Assembly: GCA_030693565.1 (NCBI GenBank) | Contig: JAUYAJ010000385.1 | Location: 1-7,232 of the forward strand | Length of the DNA: 7,232 nucleotides | Source: Rubrivivax sp. | GTDB lineage: Bacteria; Pseudomonadota; Gammaproteobacteria; Burkholderiales; Burkholderiaceae_C | Reading direction: 5' to 3' | Shown here: piece by piece, positions 1-6,586 of the stretch | How positions within the stretch are numbered: the first letter of the stretch is position 1 | Layout of the letters: the number at the start of each line of letters is the position of its first letter | The notes under the pieces: generated by a model | What the model was told of the DNA's origin: nothing | Databases searched by the model: none | Seen by the model: only the letters and a program-made list of their open reading frames with translations | Made by a program: the position numbers and the translations under genes

Positions 1-1074
1 GCTGCTGAGGTAGATGGTGCCACCCTTGGGCGGCGTGCCATGCTGGAAGTCGCCGGCGCGGCGCGGGTCGATCAGTTTCGCGCGCTCGCTCAGGTAGGCG
101 TCGCTCAGCAAGTCGGCCGCCGTCACCGCGGTCATGAAACGCTCGTCGGCGACCCAGCGGTAGGTGTCGGCGAACGCGATCTTCATCGCTTCGATCTGCA
201 GGTGCTGGGCTTGGACGCTGTCGACCGGCAGCTGCGCGTAGCCGGTCTTCTCCAGCATGCCCAGCGCCATCAGCGCCGCGATGCCCTGGCCGTTGGGCGG
301 GATTTCGTGCACCTGGTGGCCGGCGAAGTCCTTGCTGATCGTCTCCACCCAGCTCGGCTGGTAGTCGGCCAGGTCGGACAGACGCAGCGCACCGCCGTGG
401 GCAGCCGAGTGGGCAACCAGCTTTTCGGCGATCTCGCCGCGGTAGAAAGCGTCTCCGCGCGTTTGCGCGATGCGGCGCAGCGTCGCGCCGGCCTCGGCGA
501 AAACGAAGCGCTCACCGGGCGTCGGGGCGCGCCCGCGCGGCATGAAGGCCTGGGCATAACCCGGCTGGTCTTGCAGCAGCGGCACCGCGGCGGCCCACTT
601 CTGCGCCGTGATGATGCCCACGGCGTAGCCACGTTCGGCCAGTTCGATGGCCGGCGCCAGCAAGTCGGCAAACGGCAGCTTGCCAAAACGTTCTGACAGC
701 GCAACCCAGCCGGCCACCGCACCGGGCGTGGACACCGAGTCCCAGCCGCGCACCGGCATCGCGCCGCCATGCTTGCGGCGGAAGTAGTCGGGGTTCCAGG
801 CCGCCGGGGCGACGCCGGAGGCGTTCAGGCCATGCAGCTTCTGGCCGTCCCAGACGATGGCGAAGTTGTCGCTGCCCAGGCCGTTGGAGCAAGGCTCGAC
901 GATGGTCATTGCGGCAGCGGCGGCGATCGCTGCGTCGACCGCATTGCCGCCTTGGAGCAGCATGCGCAGCCCGGCCTGCGCGCCCAGCGGCTGCGAGGTC
1001 GAGACGATGTTGCGCGCCATCAGCGGGCTGCGCACGGTGGGATAGGGGTTGGTCCAGTCGAAAGTCATGGTCAT
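1..1074 (-). CDS. Gamma-glutamyltransferase-like acylase, 3' end cut off
   Basis: This is an Ntn-hydrolase of the gamma-glutamyltransferase/cephalosporin acylase family, made as one chain that cuts itself before a threonine to give large and small subunits. The 358 codons in the window read open to the left edge. The family signature lies near the N-terminus (GGNAVDAAIA at about residues 42-51, then EPCSNGLGSDNF at 60-71). The segments NASGVAP (84-90) and STPGAVAGW follow. The probable catalytic Thr is residue 353, in GGTIYLSS, so the large subunit is complete but nearly all of the small subunit lies outside. The Arg that binds the gamma-glutamyl carboxylate in E. coli Ggt (REMAP) is Ser86 here (SGVAP). 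This fits the YwrD-like acylase branch better than classical GGT. No signal peptide is visible, so the protein is probably cytoplasmic. The start is ATG 1074, or ATG 1068 two codons later; neither has a strong ribosome site. The family is sure; the substrate is unknown. Confidence 0.9.
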   Translation of the reverse strand, partial: MTMTFDWTNPYPTVRSPLMARNIVSTSQPLGAQAGLRMLLQGGNAVDAAIAAAAAMTIVEPCSNGLGSDNFAIVWDGQKLHGLNASGVAPAAWNPDYFRRKHGGAMPVRGWDSVSTPGAVAGWVALSERFGKLPFADLLAPAIELAERGYAVGIITAQKWAAAVPLLQDQPGYAQAFMPRGRAPTPGERFVFAEAGATLRRIAQTRGDAFYRGEIAEKLVAHSAAHGGALRLSDLADYQPSWVETISKDFAGHQVHEIPPNGQGIAALMALGMLEKTGYAQLPVDSVQAQHLQIEAMKIAFADTYRWVADERFMTAVTAADLLSDAYLSERAKLIDPRRAGDFQHGTPPKGGTIYLSS

Positions 1075-1176
1075 GGTCAGGGACGGCAGCGGCCGGACGG
1101 CCCGGCGCTGCCTATTGTGCGGTGAGGTGGAATGTGGCGCACGGCGGCGCGGCGCCTGCGCGCCAGCGCTGCGCCG

Positions 1177-2391
1177 TCAGCGCCCCAGCACCTTGGCCAC
1201 CGGGCTGTGGCGCAGCCGGAACGCGTCGGGCATGCCCGAGCCGAGCAGCGGGCGCAGGTACATGCGAAAGGCGTCGGTGACGTCGGTGCCGCTGGCGCTG
1301 ATGAACTCGTCTTCCATCGTGCGCGTCTTGCCGGCCACGGCGTCCAGCGGCAGCAGTTCGTAGTCGACCGAATAAAAGCCGGTGCGCTTGATCGCCACCG
1401 AGCCGTCGCGGTCGCCCCACATCGCGAACTGCACGGCCTTCTCGCCGACTTCGCGCGCCTCGCGCTGGTCGACGTCGCTGTTGCAGCCGATGAAGCTGCG
1501 CTGCAGGTAGCCGAAGGTGTCGCCGCGCACGCGCTTGATCTTCAGCCTGGCCTTGATCTCCTCGCACAGCAAGTCGGCCAGCGCGCCGCTGCCCGACAAC
1601 TGCACGTTGCCATGGGCGTCGCGCTCCAGGTCCTTGGCCAGCCGGGCCAGGATCGGCGTGCCGGCGGCGTCGTGGATGCCTTCGGACACCGCCACCACGC
1701 AGCGCCCCAGGCGCTCGTAGGTGGACTTGACGTCGGCCAGGAAACGCTCGATCTCGAACACGCGCTCGGGCAGGTAGATCAGGTGCGGGCCGTCTTCGGG
1801 GAACTTCTTGCCCAGCGCCGAGGCCGCGGTCAGAAAGCCGGCATGGCGACCCATGACGACGCCGATGTAGACCCCGGGCAGCGCCGCGTTGTCCAGGTTG
1901 GCGCCGGCAAAGGCCTGGGCGACGAAACGCGCCGCCGACGGGAAGCCCGGCGTGTGGTCGCTGCCGACGAGGTCGTTGTCGATCGTCTTCGGGATGTGGA
2001 TGCTGCGCAGCGGGTAGCCCGCCTTCTTGGCCTCTTCGCTGACGATGCGCACGGTGTCCGACGAGTCGTTGCCGCCGATGTAGAAGAAGTGCTCGATCTC
2101 GTGTGCCTGCAACACCTTGAAGATGTCCTGGCAGTACTTGAGGTCGGGCTTGTCGCGCGTCGAGCCCAGCGCCGACGACGGCGTGCTCGCCACCAGCTCC
2201 AGGTTGTGGCTGGTTTCCTGGGTCAGGTCGACGAAGTCTTCGTCGACGATGCCGCGCACGCCGTGGCGCGCGCCATAGACCAGGCGCACGTCGCGAAAAC
2301 GCCGCGCTTCGAGCACCACGCCGACCAGCGACTGGTTGATCACCGCCGTCGGGCCGCCGCCCTGGGCGACAAGAATCTTTCCGGATGACAT
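1177..2391 (-). CDS. pfp: Pyrophosphate-dependent 6-phosphofructokinase
   Basis: This cytoplasmic enzyme (404 residues) interconverts fructose 6-phosphate and fructose 1,6-bisphosphate. The PFK landmarks occur in order: GGGPTAVIN (residues 11-19), GGNDS (106-110), PKTIDND (134-140) with the catalytic Asp, MGRHAGF (180-186) and LPER (207-210). Two positions decide the phosphoryl donor. Where E. coli ATP-PFK has Gly104 this protein has Asp109, and where E. coli has Gly124 it has Lys135. Both changes are the established marks of the PPi-dependent type, which works reversibly in glycolysis and gluconeogenesis. The usual metal-side Asp of GGD is Asn108, a variant I believe is common in this subgroup. 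The start at 2391 (MSSGK) is chosen because a full AGGAGGTG ribosome site lies 7 bases upstream; an in-frame ATG at 2415 lies upstream of that site. The 102-base gap to the acylase gene leaves co-transcription possible but unproven. PPi use is inferred from residues only. Confidence 0.93.
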   Translation of the reverse strand: MSSGKILVAQGGGPTAVINQSLVGVVLEARRFRDVRLVYGARHGVRGIVDEDFVDLTQETSHNLELVASTPSSALGSTRDKPDLKYCQDIFKVLQAHEIEHFFYIGGNDSSDTVRIVSEEAKKAGYPLRSIHIPKTIDNDLVGSDHTPGFPSAARFVAQAFAGANLDNAALPGVYIGVVMGRHAGFLTAASALGKKFPEDGPHLIYLPERVFEIERFLADVKSTYERLGRCVVAVSEGIHDAAGTPILARLAKDLERDAHGNVQLSGSGALADLLCEEIKARLKIKRVRGDTFGYLQRSFIGCNSDVDQREAREVGEKAVQFAMWGDRDGSVAIKRTGFYSVDYELLPLDAVAGKTRTMEDEFISASGTDVTDAFRMYLRPLLGSGMPDAFRLRHSPVAKVLGR

Positions 2392-2398
2392 TCGGGAG

Positions 2399-2406
2399 CA
2401 CCTCCT
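2399..2406 (-). promoter_or_regulatory. Strong ribosome binding site of the phosphofructokinase gene
   Basis: Read on the minus strand this is AGGAGGTG, complementary to eight bases of the 16S rRNA 3' end and 7 bases before ATG 2391. It settles the start codon, since the ATG at 2415 would place this site inside the coding sequence. It is the strongest ribosome site in the window, suggesting high translation. Confidence 0.85.
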
Positions 2407-2467
2407 AATCGGCATTGTGAACCGGTCCAGGCGCTGCTGCCGCGCCTATGATGGGTCGTCTGTGCCG

Positions 2468-2473
2468 AAGGAG
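2468..2473 (+). promoter_or_regulatory. Ribosome binding site of the aldehyde dehydrogenase gene
   Basis: AAGGAG sits 7 bases before ATG 2481. It selects that start over the in-frame ATGs at 2448 and 2451, which lie upstream of the site and within the candidate -10 region. Confidence 0.8.
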
Positions 2474-2480
2474 AGACCCG

Positions 2481-3920
2481 ATGAGTGCCGTTCTGCAGGA
2501 CGCCCCCGCTGCCACGTCGCCGACGCTGCGCGCGGCTTTCGAGGCCCAGCGCGCCGCTTTCGAAGCCGAGCGCGACCCGTCCTACGCCGTGCGCCTGGAG
2601 CGCCTGGCGCGGCTGCAGGCGATGGTCGAACGCATGGCGCCGGCGATGATCAAGGCGATCTCGGCCGACTTCGGCCACCGCCCGGCCCAGGTCACGCAGA
2701 TTTCCGATGTGATGCCGGTGCTGGCCGCGCTGCGCCACACCCGGCGCCACCTGCGCGGCTGGATGAAAACCCGGCGCGCGCCGACGCCGCTGATCTACCG
2801 CCCCGGCCGCAGCGAGGTGATGCGCCAGCCGATCGGCGTCGTCGGCGTCGTCAGCCCCTGGAACTACCCCGGCAACCTGGCGCTGGCACCAGCGGTCGCC
2901 GCGCTGGCGGCCGGCAACCGGGTGCTGATCAAGCCGTCTGAGCTGACGCCGCGTTTTGCCGAACTGCTGCGCGCCGAAGTGGCGCAGAGCTTCTCGCCGG
3001 GTGAATTGGCCGTCATCACGGGCGACGCCGACGTCGGCCGTGCTTTCGTCGCCCTGCCCTTCGACCATTTGCTGTTCACCGGTTCCACCGCGGTCGGCCG
3101 CCATGTCGCACTGGCAGCAGCGGCCAACCTGACGCCGGTGACGCTGGAACTGGGCGGCAAGTCGCCGGCGATCCTGAACCCCGACTGCGACCTCGCCCGC
3201 GCCGTGCCCAGCCTGCTGATGGGCAAGCTGCTCAACGCCGGCCAGACCTGCATCGCGCCCGACTACGTGGCGGTGCCGCGGCCGCTGCTGGACGCCTTCG
3301 TCGCCGCCATGAAAGCCGGCACCCAGCGCATGTACCCGGCGATCGCCAGCAACCCCGACTACACCAGCATCGTCAGCGCGCGCCACTTCGCGCGCCTGCA
3401 AGCGCTGGTCGACGACGCCCGCGAGCGCGGCGCCACCGTGGTGCCGCTGCACACCGAGGTTTTGACCGACACCAGCCAGCGCAAGCTGCCGCCGCTGCTG
3501 CTGCTGAACGCCAGCGACGAGATGAAGGTGATGCAGGAAGAGATCTTCGGCCCGCTGCTGCCGGTGCTGGTCTACGACAGCCTCGACGAAGTCATCGCCT
3601 ACGTGAACCGCCACGACAGGCCGCTGGCGCTGTACTGGTTCGGTCGCAGCGACGCTGACCGCGACCGCGTGCTGCGCCAGACCCTGGCCGGCGGCGTCAC
3701 CATCAACGACACCTTGCTGCACATCGCCCAGGAGGACCTGCCCTTCGGCGGCATTGGCGCCAGCGGCAGCGGCGCCTATCACGGCGAGTGGGGATTCCGC
3801 ACCTTCAGCAAGGAGACCGGTGTGTTCCACCAGCCGGCGCTGAACGGCGTCTCCCTGATGTACCCGCCTTACGGGGCGATGTTCGAGCGCATGCTGGGCT
3901 GGCTGCGCCGGCTGGGCTGA
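2481..3920 (+). CDS. Coniferyl aldehyde dehydrogenase-type NAD(P)-dependent aldehyde dehydrogenase
   Basis: This ALDH-superfamily enzyme (479 residues) oxidises an aldehyde to the acid with NAD(P)+. All core motifs are present: PWNYP (126-130) with the oxyanion Asn128, the cofactor-binding IKPSE (150-154) with Lys151, FTGST (199-203), ELGGKSP (223-229) with general base Glu223, catalytic Cys257 in NAGQTC, and EEIFGP (353-358). Length, the absence of an N-terminal extension and the C-terminal block LPFGGIGASGSGAYHG...FSKETGVFHQP match the class-3-like group that includes CalB of Pseudomonas, which turns coniferyl aldehyde into ferulate. Many members of this group are named coniferyl aldehyde dehydrogenase without test, and no lignin-monomer genes lie nearby, so the physiological substrate could be another aromatic or a fatty aldehyde. 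There is no signal peptide, so it should be cytosolic. It is the first gene of a pair with fumC, with only 5 bases between. Confidence 0.93.
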   Translation: MSAVLQDAPAATSPTLRAAFEAQRAAFEAERDPSYAVRLERLARLQAMVERMAPAMIKAISADFGHRPAQVTQISDVMPVLAALRHTRRHLRGWMKTRRAPTPLIYRPGRSEVMRQPIGVVGVVSPWNYPGNLALAPAVAALAAGNRVLIKPSELTPRFAELLRAEVAQSFSPGELAVITGDADVGRAFVALPFDHLLFTGSTAVGRHVALAAAANLTPVTLELGGKSPAILNPDCDLARAVPSLLMGKLLNAGQTCIAPDYVAVPRPLLDAFVAAMKAGTQRMYPAIASNPDYTSIVSARHFARLQALVDDARERGATVVPLHTEVLTDTSQRKLPPLLLLNASDEMKVMQEEIFGPLLPVLVYDSLDEVIAYVNRHDRPLALYWFGRSDADRDRVLRQTLAGGVTINDTLLHIAQEDLPFGGIGASGSGAYHGEWGFRTFSKETGVFHQPALNGVSLMYPPYGAMFERMLGWLRRLG

Positions 3921-3925
3921 GCCCC

Positions 3926-5311
3926 ATGGCCGACCTGCCGACGCGCACCGAAACCGACAGCTTCGGCCCGGTCGAGGTGCCCGCCGACGCACTCTGGGGC
4001 GCGCAGACGGCGCGCAGTCTGCAGTTCTTCGCCATCGGCGGGCAGCGCATGCCGCTCGAGATCATCCATGCGCTGGGATGGCTCAAGTGGGCGGCGGCGC
4101 GTGTCAACGGTGAGCTCGAAAGCCTCGACCCGCTGCGCGCCGGCGCCATCGCCGCTGCTGCCGAGCAGGTGGCGCTGGGGCAGTTCGACCACCAGTTCCC
4201 GCTCTCGCTGTGGCAGACCGGCTCGGGCACCCAGAGCCACATGAACGCCAACGAAGTGGTGGCGCGCCTGGCCAGCCTGGCCGAGCCCGGCTGCAGCGTG
4301 CATCCCAACGACCATGTCAACCTGGGCCAATCGTCGAACGATGTCTTTCCCAGCGCGATGCATGTCGCGGTGGTGCTGCAGGCGCAGGCGCTGCTGCTGC
4401 CGGCGCTGGCCGGGTTGCACGGCGCGCTGCAGGCCAAGTCGGCCGAGTTCGCCGAGCTGGTGAAGGTCGGCCGCACCCATCTGCAGGATGCCACGCCGAT
4501 CACGCTGGGCCAGGAGTTCGGCGGCTACGCGGCGCAGCTCGCGCTGTGCGAGGCGTCGCTGCGCCATGCGCTGGTGCCGGTCCATGCGCTGGCCATCGGC
4601 GGCACCGCGGTCGGCACCGGCCTGAACACCCACCCGGAATTCGGCCGCCGTGTCGCCACGCTGCTGAGCGAGCGGCTGGGCGCGCCGTTCAGGCAGGCGG
4701 ACAACCTCTTTGCCGCGCTCGCCGGGCATGAAGCGCTGGTGGCGCTGCATGGCAGTCTGCGCATGCTGGCGGTGGCGCTGACCAAGATCGGCGGCGACAT
4801 CCGGCTCATGGGCAGCGGGCCGCGCGCCGGCCTGGGCGAACTCCGCCTGCCGGAGAACGAGCCTGGCAGCTCGATCATGCCGGGCAAGGTGAACCCGACC
4901 CAGGTCGAGGCGCTGACCATGGTCTGCGCCCAGGTCATGGGGCATGACGTCGCGGTCGGCATCGCGGCCAGCCAGGGCCAGTTCGAGCTCAACGTCGGCA
5001 AGCCGCTGATCGCCGCCAATGTGCTGGGCAGCCAGCGCCTGCTGGCCGACGCGATGCGCAGCTTCGCGCGCCACTGCGTGGCCGGTCTGGCGGCGAACGA
5101 CGCGCATCTGCAGACGCAGCTGCAGCGCTCGCTGATGCTGGCCACCGCGCTGGCGCCGCACATCGGCTGCCTGCGCAGCGCGCGCATCGTCAAGCGGGCC
5201 CACGAACAAGGCCTGGCGCTGCGTGATGCGGCGCTGGCCGACGGCGTGGCGGCCGAAGATTTCGATGCCTGGGTCGACGTGCGCCGCATGCTCGGCCCGC
5301 AGGCCGATTGA
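3926..5311 (+). CDS. fumC: Class II fumarate hydratase (fumarase C)
   Basis: The enzyme reversibly hydrates fumarate to L-malate in the TCA cycle, as an iron-free homotetramer in the cytosol. The 461 residues match the usual FumC length. Visible motifs are GSGTQSHMNANEV (99-111; E. coli has Asn where this has His105), SSNDVFPSAMH (136-146), GRTHLQDATPITLGQE (182-197) with catalytic-site His185, and the superfamily signature GSSIMPGKVNP (314-324) with the catalytic Ser on the mobile loop (Ser316), Lys321 and Asn323. The FumC-type C-terminal domain follows (HIGCLRSARIVKRAHEQGL). The TQ after KVNP and the overall match to FumC argue against aspartase or argininosuccinate lyase. ATG 3926 is chosen because it gives the family N-terminus. 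No clear ribosome site precedes it, so translation is probably coupled to the ALDH gene, whose stop codon ends 5 bases earlier. The last codons form one arm of a palindrome shared with the convergent antiporter gene. Confidence 0.97.
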   Translation: MADLPTRTETDSFGPVEVPADALWGAQTARSLQFFAIGGQRMPLEIIHALGWLKWAAARVNGELESLDPLRAGAIAAAAEQVALGQFDHQFPLSLWQTGSGTQSHMNANEVVARLASLAEPGCSVHPNDHVNLGQSSNDVFPSAMHVAVVLQAQALLLPALAGLHGALQAKSAEFAELVKVGRTHLQDATPITLGQEFGGYAAQLALCEASLRHALVPVHALAIGGTAVGTGLNTHPEFGRRVATLLSERLGAPFRQADNLFAALAGHEALVALHGSLRMLAVALTKIGGDIRLMGSGPRAGLGELRLPENEPGSSIMPGKVNPTQVEALTMVCAQVMGHDVAVGIAASQGQFELNVGKPLIAANVLGSQRLLADAMRSFARHCVAGLAANDAHLQTQLQRSLMLATALAPHIGCLRSARIVKRAHEQGLALRDAALADGVAAEDFDAWVDVRRMLGPQAD

Positions 5312-5327
5312 CTCACTTGGCCTGCGG
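5297..5327. terminator. Palindrome over the two convergent stop codons; possible bidirectional terminator
   Basis: CCGCAGGCC at 5297-5305 is the exact inverse of GGCCTGCGG at 5319-5327. Inside the loop the two stop codons (TGA 5309-5311 and TCA 5313-5315) also pair, and so do A5307 and T5317. In total 13 of 15 base pairs around the centre at 5312 match. The hairpin would form in both transcripts, because each gene must be transcribed through it to its stop codon. No run of T follows on either strand, so it is not a textbook intrinsic terminator; it may instead protect 3' ends or slow polymerase. There is no other space between the genes for a terminator. Confidence 0.5.
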
Positions 5328-6494
5328 CTGCGGCGCCTGCGGCCCGTGCAGGTCGGTGGCGTCGAGGTCGAAAGACTTGGACAGCGTGAACGAAGGCAGC
5401 AGCGTGGTCAGCGCGGCATAGACCAGCAGGCCACCGAACAGCGCGTCGGGAATGCCGAAGCGCTCGCGCATGATGGTCGCCAGCACCAGCGTGAAGATCA
5501 GCGTTGGCGACAGTGCCAGCGCCACGCGAACGCTGCTCTTCGTGTCCTCCTGAACCGTGAAGCGCCGGTGCATCCAGATCGTGCCCACACGCAGCGGCAC
5601 GAAGACCGCCGTCAGGCCCAGGCCGATGTAGAGCGACGCCCATTGCAGCGCACCGCCGGGCACGTTCATGCCGCGGTAAAAGAAGTAGAACGGCACGAAG
5701 AACGACGCGAACAGCCGCACGGCGTGCAGGTTCTGCTCGGACGCCAGTTCGGGCATGCGCTCGCGCAACATGCGCGCCACGACCCCGGCGATGAAGGCCC
5801 CCACCAGGTAGTAGACACCGAGCTCTTTGGTGACGTAGGCGGCGACGATGCCCACCATGATGAGCAGCGAGAACTCCGAGCCCGCCGCGTAAGGAATGAC
5901 CAGCCGCCCGAGCGCAACGAACAACAGCGGCAGCACCACGACCATCGCGACCAGCGCAGCGCCGGAGATCGCCAGTTGTGCCACCGAGTCGGACTGCAGC
6001 ACGACGAAGAGCACGGCCAGCGCCAGCAGTTCACCGCCGATGGCCTTGGTCGTGACCCAGAAACGTTCGCTCTCGTTCAGGCCCAGCCGGCTCAGCGACT
6101 CAAGGATGAAACCGGTGGACGGCGTCAGCAAAGCCAGCGCGAGCAGCGCCGCGGCCTGCCACGACAGGTCGACCCACTGCATCACCAGCCAGGCCAGCGC
6201 GCTCAGCGTGCACGTGCGCAGCGCCAGATGGCCGAGCAAGGGACCCAGGCCGCGGCGCAGCGCCTTGCCGTCGACCTCGAGGCCGGCAAACCGGAACAGC
6301 GACGAGATCCCCAGCGTGGCCAGCAAGGCCAGCGTGTCGCTCTCCGGGCTGGCACCGAGCAGCAGCACGGCCACCATGCCGAAGGCAAAGCAGGTCAGCG
6401 GCGCCGGGATCAGAAAGCGCTGCAGCGCGCGCGGCGCGACCAGCAGCGCGAAGATGAGGACGACAAAAGCCAGTTCGGTGTGGATGGGCAGCAT
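5313..6494 (-). CDS. Cation:proton antiporter-like membrane protein (CPA2 type)
   Basis: This is a very hydrophobic protein of 393 residues with roughly 11-13 membrane segments (for example about 7-24, 30-47, 84-105, 112-134, 150-167, 171-199, 205-222, 226-241, 284-305, 325-341, 349-368). It is probably an inner-membrane Na+/H+ or K+/H+ exchanger of the Na_H_Exchanger family. Family marks are FRFAGLEVDGKALRR (67-81, the FxxGLExD loop), LVGAFIAGVVARML (230-243) and FFVPFYFFYRGM (265-276). It is short: there is no C-terminal RCK/TrkA-N domain as in KefC, only a polar tail ending PQAPQPQAK. In the helix that normally carries the transport Asp or Asp-Asp pair, this protein reads AIGGELLALAVL, so Glu155 is the only acid and Gly precedes it. 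The start ATG 6494 gives an N-terminus suited to the first helix; AGGA lies 11 bases upstream, a weak site. It converges on fumC. The transported ion cannot be told from sequence. Confidence 0.85.
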   Translation of the reverse strand: MLPIHTELAFVVLIFALLVAPRALQRFLIPAPLTCFAFGMVAVLLLGASPESDTLALLATLGISSLFRFAGLEVDGKALRRGLGPLLGHLALRTCTLSALAWLVMQWVDLSWQAAALLALALLTPSTGFILESLSRLGLNESERFWVTTKAIGGELLALAVLFVVLQSDSVAQLAISGAALVAMVVVLPLLFVALGRLVIPYAAGSEFSLLIMVGIVAAYVTKELGVYYLVGAFIAGVVARMLRERMPELASEQNLHAVRLFASFFVPFYFFYRGMNVPGGALQWASLYIGLGLTAVFVPLRVGTIWMHRRFTVQEDTKSSVRVALALSPTLIFTLVLATIMRERFGIPDALFGGLLVYAALTTLLPSFTLSKSFDLDATDLHGPQAPQPQAK

Positions 6495-6520
6495 GGACGC
6501 TGGATTCCTGCAGTGGTGTG

Positions 6521-6538
6521 GCGCCGCCGGGGCGGCGC
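6521..6538. repeat. GC-only palindrome upstream of the antiporter gene
   Basis: GCGCCGCC (6521-6528) and GGCGGCGC (6531-6538) are exact inverses with a 2-base spacer. On the minus strand the palindrome ends 26 bases before the antiporter start. It could form a hairpin in that mRNA leader or serve as an operator between the divergent genes. In GC-rich DNA chance is also possible. The rest of the gap 6495-6586 shows no convincing promoter and no obvious ModE-like site. Confidence 0.4.
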
Positions 6539-6586
6539 GATGACGTTAACCTAGCGGCCTTGTCACCAAGGGACGGGAACGCTTCG

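Larger units (their letters stand above)
2392..2480. promoter_or_regulatory. Divergent control region between phosphofructokinase and ALDH-fumC
   Basis: These 89 bases separate two divergent genes and must hold or border both promoters unless transcription starts further away. On the plus strand TATGAT (2447-2452) matches five of six bases of a sigma-70 -10 box and would start transcription about 22-30 bases before the ALDH start. No good -35 box sits at 16-18 bases; TTGTGA at 2415-2420 is 26 bases away, too far. A 6-base inverted repeat with a 7-base spacer (AGGCGC at 2429-2434, GCGCCT at 2442-2447) touches the -10 candidate and could be an operator or chance in GC-rich DNA. No convincing minus-strand promoter is visible. 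Confidence 0.4.

Noticed and set aside
1151..1164. Small hairpin GGCGC-N4-GCGCC just after the phosphofructokinase stop as a terminator
   Set aside because: The stem is only 5 bases, there is no T run on the minus strand, and the surrounding GC-rich DNA offers several equally good alternatives.
1132..2388. Long open frame antisense to the phosphofructokinase gene (418 codons, plus strand)
   Set aside because: It mirrors the real gene codon for codon, is rich in Ala/Arg/Val/His/Gln without domain motifs, and such antisense frames are common in GC-rich genes. The minus-strand product has unmistakable PFK motifs.
3788..3925. In-frame upstream extension of fumC overlapping the end of the ALDH gene
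   Set aside because: The added residues do not resemble any FumC N-terminus, and ATG 3926 gives the family length and start.
2340..3992. Long open frame antisense to the aldehyde dehydrogenase gene (550 codons, minus strand)
   Set aside because: Composition is low-complexity Gln/Arg/Ala/His/Gly typical of an antisense shadow, and the opposite strand holds a complete ALDH with every catalytic motif.
3869..5209. Long open frame antisense to fumC (446 codons, minus strand)
   Set aside because: Same antisense artefact; the plus strand encodes a full-length fumarase with catalytic residues.
5223..6554. Plus-strand open frame antisense to the antiporter (443 codons), very rich in Gln, Arg and His
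   Set aside because: The reverse strand gives a coherent multi-span membrane protein. The Gln/Arg/His bias is what antisense of hydrophobic Leu/Ala/Val codons produces.
6560..6586. TTGTCA at 6560-6565 as a -35 box for the ModA-like gene
   Set aside because: A -10 box at the right distance would overlap the start codon, so it cannot serve this gene with a normal leader.
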